Shown in pieces: positions 11,131-22,777 of a DNA stretch of 64,000 nucleotides (position 1 is its first letter; every line of letters starts with the position of its first letter). A model generated the notes under the pieces. It was not told where the DNA came from, made no database searches, and saw only the letters and a list, made by a program, of their open reading frames with translations. Source of the stretch: Cranoglanis bouderius (lineage: Eukaryota > Chordata > Actinopteri > Siluriformes > Cranoglanididae); assembly GCA_023630585.1 (NCBI GenBank), contig CM042566.1:8337254-8401253 (forward strand), in the 5' to 3' direction. A program made the position numbers and the translations under genes.

Positions 11131-13160
11131 CCAACCATTTAAATATGATTTGTTTCTGTTTCTAACAGCTGCTGTGAGTTTTTCTAATGCTTAGTGGTAT
11201 ATTAGCAGGTTAACCCAGTGCAGAGAGGATATCTTTCCAGCTTACTAATATGACATTTTTGGCTATTGCTAGCATTTGTATAAATGGTTGGTGTTATGAT
11301 GACAGATTATACACTGAATATTCTGATGGAGGGGCAGTGTGGGATGCTGATGCTGAGGATCTCAGATGGCCTGCGCAAGATCTCTGTCCAGAATGAATGG
11401 ATGTATGGACATGACCAGAGAGAATAAACATAATCATCTATGGAATCTGGGTAGTGTTTACATTTGTTACTATTGCTAAAACCCAAGTGACATAATTTAT
11501 GTGTGGTGAGATAGGTAACCTATGTAAAATGTTATATTGCATTAAGTGAGTATTAGTATTGAGGACATAGATAATATAATGTTGGACATGGTTTGCCAGT
11601 GAATTATTGTATGCTCCAAGATCAGATAACCATTTGTCACTCGGGAAAGATGTCCTGTCGTCATGAATTAATAAATACTGTAGTAATACTGAGTAAATAC
11701 TGTATATTTGTGATATTTTTCTTAGTTTGAGTTGACTGGCTTTCTCATAGAGCTGAGGGGGATTACACTACAAATGATGGAAATTGATTTTTTCCCTTCA
11801 TGACTTCTTTCTGTTACTGAACATATTGAAAAAAAAGAAAAAAACCAGTGGTGAGATTTGTGATATTTGTCCTGTAACTGGTTCAAAGGTTGTGAGCAAG
11901 CTGAAATTGAATACAGTAGATGCTTCAAACTGGTCTCTCTTTCCTTGCCAGAAATATTATGGGTCGTGCCATAGTTTGGTCAGATCGGAAGGTGAGTGAT
12001 TACTGTTCAGTATTTTATTAGCTTTCCACCATGTGGTCAGAGTGGCATAAACAGTGTTGCTTTTGAAACAGGGATGGGTTTTAAAGGAATGATCTATAAA
12101 TGGTAAGTTTTTCAAAAGCAAAACATGGGCTATTGTTTGTTCTATGTCTAACTGTGAAGTGGTGTATTGTTTTTTTTTCATGATTGAATGTATTGTAGTT
12201 GGTTAGAGAGAAAATAATAATTAAATTTGGAGCCTTGAGTACCCCAAGGGATACCTAAACAGTTGCCAGATTTTTTATTTTTATTTTTTAAAAAATTTGT
12301 AGTAGCTTAAACAGCTGAATTGAGGGAGCAGAGACAATTTTAGGGTGAATTGACAGGGGTCATTGAAAAAAGATAATTAATTTTAGACGTATTTTCTTCT
12401 GGATCTGGATAATGATAATTTGTTCCACTCAATCAATTTATTTTTATTTTATTTATTAAAATTGAAATAAATGTGTGAAATTAAGTTTAAAGAAATCTTG
12501 AAATTTGGAGGATATGTGGATTCCTAGACATTTTAATAGGTGAAGCAGGTACATCCCCAACACCAGTATCCCAGTATCCCAGTGCAGTAGGATTTCATAT
12601 TGATAGAATAACTAGACCCTTTGCTGCATCTGTTAATGAGGTCATAGACTTGTGGAAGAGAAGTTGATGGGTTTGTTATATATAATAATTTGTCATCTGT
12701 GTAAAGGGTTATTTAAGGTTAGTGCTAATTAATAAAGCCAAACTGCTGGAGCCACGTGGGTATTTGGTATATAGAAGCCGCTTCTGTTCATGCACTCTTA
12801 GGGGTGGAAAAATCACAAGCTTGTTTTTTATTCATAGTTGCCCAGAGGACAAGAAGATACAACAAACTAGAAGGTGGATTCATTAGGTTAGAAACACTGA
12901 CAAAACTGAGCAAAATATGTCGATATAACTCTCCTGCAAACACCTCATGGTTAAACATATAGAGAAACAAAAACTCAAATAATATGTTTTTGCCTCAATG
13001 CCAGGACAGAACACAGCTCATTAGCCTGACTCTTTGTGACGGGTGCAAACACAATGTGCTACATTGGAAAAGAATAATTATCACATGCTCATTCTTTTCC
13101 CTTAGTCTGTATAATACACTTCATATAGTGTATAATACACTTAATACACTTAATGTGTAA
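11131..13160. other. Unannotated AT-rich sequence
   Basis: No repeat family recognised. A 40-nt segment at 11952-11991 has unusually good splice-like borders (see findings), but no supporting coding context. Confidence 0.5.
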
Positions 13161-13164
13161 TACA

Positions 13165-13230
13165 CCGATCATCCTGTTCAAAATTTTACCTTGTAAAATA
13201 TACCTGTAAACTTATGACCTCAACTGTAAC
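13165..13230 (+). mobile_element. Short fragment of Tc1-type nonautonomous element
   Basis: ACCGATCATCCTGTTCAAAA, then CCTGTAAACTTATGACCTCAA, match the two ends of the element at 37585-38155 (GATCATCCTGTTCAAAAG and TTTACCTCAACTGTAA). The interior is missing, so this is an extreme internal-deletion derivative or two fused ends. Confidence 0.5.
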
Positions 13231-15153
13231 TAGTTTCCATTAATGTATTACAATAAGATTTCCAGGCAATTATTACATGGGTCTGGACAGCACATTGGAA
13301 TAATGTGCTTGCTTGAAATGATGTGTTTGCTTATAGACATTGAAATATGTTGCTGTCCAGCAGGATTACCCCATAATAAGTTTTTTGACAATGATGGCCC
13401 ATAAAAACATTCTTCTTCTGAATTGATATGCATAATGAGTCATGAAAAGCAGGGGTTCTCAACGTTTTGCAGCTTTAACTGTTGAATAAATTCCACAGAC
13501 CCCTTAGAAGAGATTTATTTTATGAACATAATCCAACTGCATTAGGTTCATTAGAGTTGTTACTGAGGTTTGAATGAAACCTATTCCATTCAAATGACCA
13601 GTCAAGTAGACTAATAGCTATAAGAACCACTTTAATCATGGTGGGTTGTGATTTCCACCACTGTAATAAAATAAAAAAGAATATGGACCCCCTGGCTATG
13701 CTTCATGGACCCCACTGATGTAACGTATCCTCTTTGGTCTGATTTCAACTCAGTACTCTTGAGCAAGGAACTGAATCCAAGCGGTTCCAGATGCTACATA
13801 ATGGCCCTGTGGAAAAAGACTGCAACCTAACAGTTTGTAAAAAAGAAACAGCGCATTATTTTTATTTCCCCAGTGCGCTCCAAAAATGGCGAGACCATAA
13901 ATGCGGTAAACACAAAATGGCCACACATCAAATGAAGCTTGAGGTACATTCATAGCCACAAGCACTAAACAGCCCTCTAAATCTCTACTTTATAAAACGA
14001 AGAGGAAAATGGAGGGAATGTTTAACGTCTTTTGTTCTGATATTAGCACACTTGGTAAGGCACTAACAGAGCTCACTTTTATAGTTATGATAGTGCAGGC
14101 AGTAGATGGATTTTATGTTGCAGTAGTTTTGGAAGAACATCAGAAATCAGGTACACTGCATAACCACTTCATAACACATGTATTTTAGAATAATGCATGA
14201 ATATTAACTGATTGTCAGTATTTGCAAGCTGACATTAGATGCATTTGGAAAAAAAAAAATCACTACAATCCTAGTTTAAAAATTTTTCACATAACTGCCA
14301 TTTGTGGTTCTTCAACAAGTGCCTGTCTCACAAGTTTTGCATCACAAATAATACATCATAAACGTGTTTAAACTCTTACTTTAAAAACCTTGTTTCTCAT
14401 GTCATTGTTCAAATACTGACATAAAATTTTCATATCTTGTGCACTTCTCTATAATATGCTGCTTAATCTATAATATGCTGCTTATGGATGAGTTATAGCC
14501 TTCAAATGAAGTGCAACCCATGCATTAGCTTTGTAAAATGGAGTGAACTGTCAGGGGCAGCTAGTTTAAATGTGCTAGTATTGCTATGTCCCCCCTGTCA
14601 TTCAAAGATAAATAGACATCAGTATAAGGTTTCATTTTTGGCATCTACATCAGATTATTTGCTATTAAGAAATGTTTTAAAGTGGATTATTTTGTTCTTT
14701 TGTGGAACCAAGGAAAGCACCACCACCAGTGGCCGTAAAAACAACACATAGAATGGTATGAGGATGTGACGCTAGGGCTGATTTCTTTCTAAACCAGACT
14801 GTAGATTTATGCAACCTATCATTGACAGTCATGTCAGGTGATTACACAGCGTTACGTGGCCCTTAGATTTGAGTCTATGTTGCTGAGTCATCCGTAATGC
14901 AGTGATTGAGAAGGTGCATGTTATGGGTGTAATGAACATGACCAAGGTGGATTATGTATACTCTATCATCCTTTGCAGGATAAGCACACATGGTCCAATT
15001 AAGAATTTACACAAAATGACACACAACAGAACTGTAGTGTTTTTTATTTTGAATTTTTGTTTTCCATGTGGCATTTGTCGGAAACACACAATGAAAACAG
15101 TAGAGGATTATACACTTAAAAAAGTAGTAATCATGCTGCCTATCTGTCTTTAA
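13231..15153. other. Unannotated sequence
   Basis: Nothing recognised on either strand. Open frames of up to 87 codons show no domain signature. Confidence 0.5.
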
Positions 15154-15174
15154 GTGTGTGCGTGTGTGTGTGTA

Positions 15175-15213
<39 letters not shown>

Positions 15214-15231
15214 GTGTGTGTGTGTGTGTGC
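15154..15231 (+). repeat. (GT)n microsatellite
   Basis: An imperfect GT array of about 78 bp with GC and AT interruptions. Confidence 0.95.
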
Positions 15232-15419
15232 GCCCCACATTCTTATCATGCCATCACTGAGACCTTATGATATAATACTTTGCTCATAATTTCTAATCAT
15301 TTCACTGTCATACTGTTGATTGATAATAGATTTTAGCCTCCCATCTTATATCACATCCAACCATTACTGGTCCTCACTTTTAGCACCAAGTGCCATTAGC
15401 CTGTTTCCCTTCACTTATG

Positions 15420-16080
15420 CAGTCATGCAATTTAACAGAAAGCGTTTATTTACTTGTCAACAGTGAGAATTTTATTTTGTAACAGTTTATTCTGAAAGAC
15501 TGATTAATTGCATAAACTGACTCTCTCATTGGTAAATTAGAGCTTTTGTGTAGCCTGGAGTGAAACCAAAATCATGTCAGTCCAGCTCCATGTGTAAAAG
15601 GCAATAAATGGTCGACATAATACATAAATACTTTAACGCCTTAATTATCCTTTGAGACAATAATACAAATAGTTTATCAGGGCAGGCCAGGGGGGATGAA
15701 GTCATTTCTGTGTATAGTTATTTATGTATTTTGTCCCCAGGGCCAGAAAATATAAAATCAGTGCTCAGTTAATAACAATGATAGCTAATCTGTTTTGCTC
15801 TGGTTGTTATACGTCGATTTCTACTGGCCAGTCCTGTTGATATAGTTCTCATAAAAATTTATTTGTGCAATTCTTTTATTTCGATGGCCCTCATTTCTTT
15901 TGGTAATGACTCTTTACATTTCTTTTCTTTTGAGGGCTTTTATTGCAATGGTATATGTGTTTCAGTTACTCAAGTTTGCTGCAAAAGACAGCCAGCAAAA
16001 TAAGGCTATTTTTAGGCTACCTGTTACTGGCTTTCCACAAATAGGACCATAAAGTATGTAGGCATAATGTGTTCACACAT
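15420..16080. promoter_or_regulatory. Candidate conserved noncoding block
   Basis: About 650 bp of non-repetitive sequence dense in homeodomain-type and SOX-type words: GATTAATTGCATAA, CCTTAATTATCCTTTGAG, AACAATGATAGCTAATC, ATACATAAATAC and GGTAATGACTC. It has no open frame of note. The texture (long irregular AT-rich words with GC-rich islands such as GGCAGGCCAGGGGGG) is typical of vertebrate conserved noncoding elements. This is judgement, not alignment. Confidence 0.4.
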
Positions 16081-16193
16081 CTAATGTGATTGCATGTAAC
16101 TGACAAATCTGGCAATGAGCTTCCATTCAGAGCCTTAAAAAAGGCTTGACTCTCTACATCACTTTTTTTCCTGAAATTTCTATTAGGAATTTA

Positions 16194-16244
16194 TCAAGCT
16201 GCTGCAATTCTTACCATAATATGGTAAGAATTGCAGCAGCTTGA
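16194..16244. repeat. Perfect 24-bp inverted repeat
   Basis: The left arm 16194-16217 and right arm 16221-16244 are exact reverse complements (24 of 24) around a 3-nt AAT spacer. The arm contains AAGCTGCTGCAATTCTTACC. Just outside, GAATTT and GAATTC extend the symmetry with one offset. It would form a cruciform or hairpin. Confidence 0.9.
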
Positions 16245-16289
16245 GAATTCCCTAATTATTAATATGTTGTTGCTTCTTCACACCATTCT

Positions 16290-16975
16290 GTGTATTTTCC
16301 CATCTATCCATCCATTCGTCAATCAATCCATAAGTCTGTCCACACCTTTTTTCCATCTATGCATCAATCATGTGTCTGTCCATCCATTCATCCATCCATT
16401 GAGTCATGTCTATCTATCCATTATCCATTCATTGATAAAATGACCATTCATTCAGTCATATATCTAATCCATCCATCCATCCATCCATCCATCCATACAT
16501 CAATATTCTAACCACTATATCCATCTATCTAGCTATCTAGCTATCCATCATATATTCATTGATCAAATAAGCATTCATTCAGCCATATAGTCATCTGGCA
16601 AATTATCTATCTACCCACCCATCCAACCATCCATCCATCCATCAAGTCATGTTTGTCCTTCTACCATCTATCGCCCCACATATCCATCCATCCATCTATC
16701 CATCCATCGATTCATCCCTCAAATAACTGGTCATTCAGTCACATATTCATTTGGCCACACATCCATCCAGCTATCCATCCTTTAAGTTACATGTTTGTCC
16801 TTCCTTCCATTCATCCATCTGTTCATCCCATAGAATTTCACTCAGTCACATATTGTGGCCACATATTCATCCACCCATCCATCCATCCTTCTACTAATCC
16901 ATGCATTTGTATGTTTGTCCATTCTCCTATCACATCATTCGTCCATCCATCCATCCATCCGTCCTTCCACATGTA
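16290..16975 (+). repeat. Degenerate ATCC (TCCA) tetranucleotide array
   Basis: About 680 bp of interrupted CATC/TCCA units in which CCATCCATCCAT blocks alternate with diverged units such as CAGTCATAT. His-Pro-Ser-Ile repeat open frames in all frames are translations of the array and not genes. Confidence 0.9.
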
Positions 16976-18249
16976 TAATGTGGCTGATCAAAAACTGAAC
17001 TAAACTATTTAGTACTGTACTTATTCAATAATGTCACAATGCTGAATTGAGTTCAGTGTTTGGAAGTTACTCTGTGTGTATATACATGGGTGTATGTATG
17101 TTTAATATGCATTTGTTTGTATAGATATTGGGATGGGGGTACTAGCTAAATGTACATGTCTGTGTGAAAGAAAGTGTCACAGAAAAGTAAAAAGCCCTTG
17201 CCTGCCTGAATGGACTGTACTCCGATGACCTGATGCATCTGTTTGGGGTTTTTATTGTGATCATATGAAGCTTGGCTAAATGGTAATGAGATTCAGGAAT
17301 ATGAATAGCCATCTGCCTCCCTCTGCAGCGCTCCAAAACACCTCTCCCAGGTGGTGCACACCAAGAAACGTACGCCCACCTTTCAGACTCATATTACCGC
17401 TCATCCGCCAAAGACCCGTTTAATCCTCTTGGTTAAAATATATACATTAATCTATCAAAAAAAATTCTAGTTAATGTAGTGCCAAGTATAACACATGTAA
17501 TACTGGTGTGAAACTGACACAATTTGAGTGTTTCTGATATGGTATACAGTATAACACATACATTTACAGTATGATACATATTATGACATATTAACACATA
17601 CATTTACAGTATGATACATACACTGAATGTCATATTGTTGCTATAAATGTAAGTTCTCACAGGGATTGGCTACAATGTCAGTGTGCTATCCTTTTTTGTC
17701 CTAAAATGCAAAAATGCTGAAAGGTTGAAAGAGAAGTGCAACTTTTTAGATGTCCTTGTTAGACCACATACTGTGCTGTCAGTTTCAAGAGAGTCTCAGG
17801 CTATGCTAATTGAGCAGTGTGATATTCTGGCCAATGCAAACCTTGCTTGCTATAATGCCCTCATACCTAACCCTGCCCATATGCATGCCCTCTTTCTTAC
17901 CTCTGCCCCTGCCTGGACAATGACATCACACTGTTAAATACACCATGTCAACTTTTGCCCTTGTCCTTTCTTATAATTATGTAGACACTTTCTTTTCACT
18001 GTGACCTCTCTTGATGACGACCTCGCTCCATCCTCTGCCCATTCACTCTCTTCTTCTCTTGCACCCATACATGAACTCAGATACACCATTCATACCATTC
18101 AAACATGTCTGAGTATGTGCCCAGCTATCAAATGTGGTTTTATGTTTGCACTCAAAGAGGTAGACTTTTCTCAGATATGCTAATGCTAGCAGTGAAGACT
18201 GCTGACAGTGAAGATACAATGACTTACTGAAATCCTATCAACTTAACTT
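16976..18249. other. Mostly unannotated; possible noncoding block near 17.2-17.4 kb
   Basis: A 28-bp word (AACACATACATTTACAGTAT plus 8 bp) occurs twice, at 17553-17580 and 17593-17620. The part from 17170 to 17430 is complex and non-repetitive. Nothing else was recognised. Confidence 0.4.
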
Positions 18250-18559
18250 ACAGCCCCCTCCATAACTACTGGAATGGCAAGGCTAATTCATTTGTTTGTG
18301 CTTTACACCAAGACATTTGGGGTTGAGATCAAAAGATGGCTATGAGACGAGAGTTTAGGATTTCAGCTTTTATATCCTGGTATTTACATCTAGATGTGTT
18401 AAACAACATAAAACATAGAACCTTTTGTATCAGACCACCCAATTTCTAGGTGAGCAAAAGTATAGGAACAGATCAGTCTTGAAGCAAATTAAAGTAAATA
18501 ACACTTAATATTTGGTTGCATATCCCTTGCTTGCAATAACTGCATCAAGCCTGCCACAT

Positions 18560-20175
18560 TGACATCACCAAGTTGTTGGTTTCTTCTTTTGTGATTCTTT
18601 TCCAGGCTTTTACCTCAGTCAGTTGTTGTTTGTTTCAAGGAGGTGAAATGCTGCTCCCCACGATGAAGTCCTTTGTTGTGTTGCAAATATGTTTTGCATC
18701 ATTGTCTTGCTGCATGATTAAGTTCTTCCCAATTAGATTGGATGCATTTCTCTGTAAATTGGCAGACTTCTGAATTAATTCTGCTGCTACCATCATGAGT
18801 TACATCATCACTAAAGATTAGTGAGCCTGTTCCAGAAGCAGCCATGCAAGCCCAAGCCAGGACACGGCCATGTTTCACAGATGAGCTTGTATGTTTTGGA
18901 TCATGAGCAGATCCTTTCTTTTAGGGCTGCAACTAACAATTATTCTCATAATCGAATAATTGGTCGATTATTATTATTATTATTTTCTCGATTAATAGAT
19001 TAATTGGCAAAAAAATTAATAAAATTTCTTTGTTTATTTAGAATAAAATCCACAAACTGAGTGTTACAAATATAAACTTCAGACTAAAACTTTACATTAA
19101 CACAACTGTTTGTATTTACGCTTAAGTATTTAGGCTCGTTTTCTCTTGGTTTTCACTCAACGTACAATTTATTGGTGTCTTATAGCAATAGCGTGTTCCC
19201 AAAAAAGCCTGAATGTGTCAGAGGTTTTGGAAGAGTTACTGTATTTCGGAGTGAATCTGGCAAGTAATTGGAGGCATTATTTTTTGTGGATGCACAAAAA
19301 AGCACTGATAATTAAACTACAGTCCTAAATTAATAATAAAATCTCACTTACACTGCACCTTATGGTTTCTGTTACTCACTGTCTTTAGGCATAATGTTTA
19401 ACTTATGTTTACTTTGATCGTAGCATTTTAATATGACATTACAGATCTTACTTGTGTTACACTGTTTATCACCACATCTACATTGTGAGTGAGGAGCAAC
19501 GCGGCCTCGTTACAAATAGATCGCTCGTGTTATAATAAATGACAGAATTTACGCTGCAAGCACACAAATACAGGTTTCCTTTTCATGTGCTCATGCATCT
19601 GTGCTTCTGTGCTTCTGTGCTACACAAGTTCCGCTTTGCAAAGTTTGCAGGTTACAATCTTCTTTGCGGCATTTAATATAAAATGCCCTCATGCCTTAGA
19701 GGACTTGGGTCACACACTTTTTTTTCCGATGTGTCTTTTCGAAACAGAAGTAACGCAGTGAGTAAATGTTCCTCGTGCTGTGCGCACACCAACTAATTGA
19801 TATTGAGATTTGTTGACAACGATTTCCATAATCGATTATTATCGATTTTATCGATTAGTTGTTGCAACTCTACTTTCTTTCTCCACACTTTGGCCTTTCC
19901 ATTACTTTGGTAGAGGTTAATCTTTGTTCTGTAACTTTTGTGGCTCATCTCTGTATTTCTTTGTGAATTCCAATCTGGCCTTTTCATTCTTACTGCTGAT
20001 AAGTGGTTTGCATCTTGTGGTATAGCATCTATATTTCTGCTCTCAAAGTCATCTTTGAATGCTTGATTGTGATACCTTCACCCCTGTCCTGTGGAGGTTG
20101 TTGTCACTGACTGTTTTTTTTGGGTTTTTCTTCACAGCTCTCACAATGGTTCTGTCATCAACTGCTGTTGTTTTC
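18560..20175 (-). pseudogene. Family A Tc1-like transposase, split by hAT element
   Basis: On the minus strand, residues such as RPDWNSQRNTEMSHKSYRTK and INLYQSNGKAKVW (19881-19987) correspond to the linker and the strand following the first catalytic block. The first Asp itself is damaged (RTKINLYQ in place of a DETK-type motif). The downstream half (18560-18921) includes a second-Asp region read from the complement of TCATTGTCTTGCTGCATG (18699-18716), which gives a QQDND-type block. The N-terminal part with the helix-turn-helix lies in the separate piece at 21277-21345. Stops, frameshifts and the 951-bp insertion make it nonfunctional. Confidence 0.65.
18922..19872. mobile_element. Nonautonomous hAT-type element, 951 bp
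   Basis: The ends are TAGGGCTGCAACTAAC and, reverse-complemented, TAGAGTTGCAACAAC. The element is flanked by a perfect 8-bp direct repeat CTTTCTTT at 18914-18921 and 19873-19880, the hallmark target-site length of hAT transposons. Subterminal regions carry clustered AATCGATTA/TCGATTATT words on both sides. There is no transposase frame, so it would depend on an external hAT transposase. It interrupts the family A transposase relic and is therefore younger than that element. Confidence 0.9.
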
Positions 20176-20492
20176 GGTGCGGTGGTAGCTCTGTGGTTTC
20201 GGGGCGGTGGTAGCTCAGTGGTTAAGAAGTTGGGCTACCGATTGGAAGGTTGTGAGTTCAAATCCTAGCACCACCAAGCTGCCACTGTTGGGCACTTGAG
20301 CAAGGTCCTTAACCCTCAACTGCTCCCCGGGTGCCGCAGCAAAGATGGCTGCCCACTGCTCTGGGTGTGTTCACTGTTTGTAGTGTGTGTGTTCACTACT
20401 CACAACTCCTAATGTGTGTGCACTAGCTTGGATGGGTTAAATGCAGAGGACAAACTCCAAGTATGGGTTACCATACATTGGCTTTCACTTTT
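20176..20492 (+). mobile_element. tRNA-derived SINE inserted in family A element
   Basis: A tRNA-like head has box A TAGCTCAGTGG at 20211-20221 and a box-B word GAGTTCAAATCC near 20254-20265, with a folded acceptor-like pairing GGTGGT/ACCACC. The first bases of the head are partly duplicated (GCGGTGGTAGCT at about 20179 and again at 20205). The body continues with AAGCTGCCACTGTTGGGCAC and CCTTAACCCTCAACTGCTC. Family A sequence is recognisable on both sides (TGTTGTTTTC before, CCTTGCCCGACCTGTTCCG after), so insertion is clear. No clean target duplication was seen. Confidence 0.75.
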
Positions 20493-20536
20493 TCCTTGCC
20501 CGACCTGTTCCGTACCTGGTTGTTAGTACACCAGTG

Positions 20537-20862
20537 GTTTCTGTGCATTTTAACTTCTAGCTATTTGTTTCACTTACTCTTCATATATAAGTGTTATGAT
20601 ACAAAGAACCAGATGTCAACAAAATATTTTACAAATTCTACAGAGCGAGGATGATGTGGTTGTGTTTTGGTTGTAATTCATATAAGTTAAGTTGTATAAA
20701 GAGGAACAACCACTATCCCTGTCCCAGGGATAGATCCCTACTCCAACCTTAACCTTTGTATCATTTCATGTTAATTTATTCATATGAATAGTTACGAATT
20801 TGCAAGTTGGAAAAAAAAAACATGTTGTAACTAATTTCAGTTCAGTTCAAATTATTTTATTT
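20537..20862. repeat. ~310-bp dispersed repeat, copy 1
   Basis: Closely matches 22939-23247 (shared CATTTTAACTTCTAGCTATT and CAGAGCGAGGATGATGTGG). Differences include an extra GGGATAGATC here and ATTAGCTGTAAATAAAG in the other copy. Noncoding, family unknown. The family B derivative follows at a TA near its right end. Confidence 0.75.
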
Positions 20863-20863
20863 A

Positions 20864-21276
20864 CAGTACTGTGCAAAAGTTTTAGGCACCCTATTTTTTT
20901 AGTACAAACTTTGTTATAGATTTTTTATTTTATGACTTCTACATTATCAAGTCAGTACAAAAAACATTTTAAATTCCCAAACATTAGTTTTCTAGCACAA
21001 AATTAAATGTTACAGAAAAATGTTTGTATGTCATTAAAAAAGCAGCATATTACGTAAGAGACCACTTTTCAGACAAAAAAACACAATGAAGGCTGCTGGG
21101 TTTTGCTGCAAAAATAAGAAGCAAGTATGAAAGTCAAAGTCTCCAGAAGAACTGTGGCTGGTTCTGCAAGATGCACAATAAAACTTACCAGCTAATCTCC
21201 TTATGAAACTGCAAATATTGTACCGGAGCCTACTATTTTAATTTTGATTTTTTTGTCACACCAAATATTGACTGCA
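20864..21276 (+). mobile_element. Family B Tc1-like element, internally deleted, right end lost
   Basis: The left end is TA|CAGTACTGTGCAAAAGTTTT. After about 190 bp of terminal sequence the copy jumps to a C-terminal stretch also found at the right edge of the window (63840-64000): GAAGGCTGCTGGGTTTTGC and AGTCTCCAGAAGAACTGTGG. It then reaches CACACCAAATATTGACT, and family A sequence begins immediately after. The transposase core is absent. Confidence 0.65.
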
Positions 21277-21705
21277 ATTTCCCTCTTTTCTCAGCTTCAT
21301 AATGGCTCGCTTTTCTCCCATAGACAGCTCTCTGGTCTTCATGTTGGTTTATCCTTTTTAACAACAAATGCAGTCTTCACAGGCAAAACCCAGGGTTCAA
21401 AACAAGAGTAGACATTCAGAGCTATTAATTGTTTAAACAATCAATCTAACATGGCACAGCTGCGCAACAAGAAACATCTGTCAGTGACATGTTCTAATAT
21501 TTTAGAAAAATGGGTGGGTTCAAACAAAAATGTGCCATGCTCAAAGGTGTATACAATAACAAAAGAATTGGTCTTGCTGTTCCAACACTGTTGGAGGGGA
21601 CTGTAAATGGCACTAAATTCTTTGTTCCAACAAGAAAGCTTTCGTATATGTGTAGGGGCCTGGATAAACTCTTCACATGGTGAAATTTTGACATTCTCTT
21701 CTAGA

Positions 21706-22720
21706 TATCTGACTTTCGGTTCCTAAGAAACAACTATTTGGACCTAACGCCGTTCTCTATCAATGACTATGCCCAACCTTCGCAGAAATCCTCAGCACCT
21801 TATATTGAACATGTCTTTCATGTTTGGTTCAAATCCATATGACTAATCATGAATTATAGCTAATTAACTAAACTAGTTCCTCCTCATTATAATTGATTGA
21901 CATGTGGCAGCCATATTGTTTACATTTCTCAAAATATTTTTGATAATTATTAAGGTTCACACTTACCTTAGTAGTTTGACATTAATAATGTGAAAATTGG
22001 CATGGGAATGGGAAGATTATCACAAATTTGAAAGGGTGGAGCTAAATGCTCAAGAAGGCAGTTTTTTATAGTTTGAGCAAAAGATTCAAGCTACAGAAAA
22101 TAAATTCACTGTACACTTAGCTTAACTGTAACCCTGTCAAATGTTTTTAAAGTAATCAGGTCGATGTCATATTGCCATATACAGATCAAGATGCACCATA
22201 CCAAATTTCAGCCTGATTGTCCTTATGGTTCCTGAGAAATGGTTATTTGACCATAGCTCCATCACCTATGTATGACCACGTCCCAAACTCTGCACATGAT
22301 CTCAGAATGTTGTCTCGTGTACAGTATGCCTATGAGGTTTTGTCTGAATCCTTTCAAGCAATTAATAGTCACAAATGTTTGAATGAATTAGGCTATAATT
22401 GATTGATATGTGGCAGCCATATTATTTATAAATGTCAACATGTTTTTGATAATTATTAAGGTTTGCACTCTCCCGAGTAGTTTGACACCAAACTTGTAAA
22501 GATCCTAGGACTAGTTCACAAAATTAGGTTTTGCATATTATGCAAATTAACCAGAAATCTAAGCGGCGGAGCTAAATGGTTCTTAGGGCTTTTTTGTTTG
22601 AGAAAACACAAGGAATCAGTGGATGAATTTTGTTTGTACAGCTCACAGTTCATGAGATATGGACCAAAATGGGGCCAGCTCACTTGCCAGGGTTCCAGCA
22701 CAGTGTACTACTTGACCAGA
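21706..22720. repeat. Two tandem ~505-bp units
   Basis: Unit 1 (about 21706-22210) and unit 2 (about 22216-22720) share GACATGTGGCAGCCATATTG/GATATGTGGCAGCCATATTA, TTTTTGATAATTATTAAGGT, GAGTAGTTTGACA-like words and GGAGCTAAATG in the same order. Divergence is moderate. Noncoding; family not identified, satellite-like. Confidence 0.7.
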
Positions 22721-22777
22721 TTCCACATCTGTACAACTTATGGTTTGGTCTGCACAATTAGTTTCAATGGAGACTCA

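Larger units (their letters stand above)
18251..21603 (-). mobile_element. Tc1-like element family A, broken by nested insertions
   Basis: The left end is TA|CAGCCCCCTCCATAACTACT at 18249 and the right end, ...GTTGGAGGGGACTG|TA, stops at 21603. The reverse-complemented right end aligns with the left end (CAGTCCCCTCCAACAG, then GCAAGACCAATTC against GCAAGGCTAATTC), so both terminal repeats of one minus-strand element appear present. Between them lie transposase pieces at about 18560-18920, 19881-20175, 20493-20540 and 21277-21345. These are separated by a hAT element, a SINE and a block carrying a family B derivative. Net of insertions the element is about 1.35 kb, near the usual 1.6 kb for this family. 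Reading it as one element rather than two is an inference from the order of the pieces. Confidence 0.7.

Noticed and set aside
16194..16244. MicroRNA precursor
   Set aside because: The 24-bp perfect stem has only a 3-nt loop and no bulges, unlike Drosha/Dicer substrates.
16231..17003. Open frames of 70-116 codons rich in His-Pro-Ser-Ile
   Set aside because: They are translations of the ATCC array in several frames and have no start context or domain.
20205..20275. A tRNA gene (box A and box B, acceptor-like pairing)
   Set aside because: It continues into a SINE body, the head is partly duplicated, and it sits inside a transposon. It is a tRNA-derived SINE head and no true tRNA is claimed.
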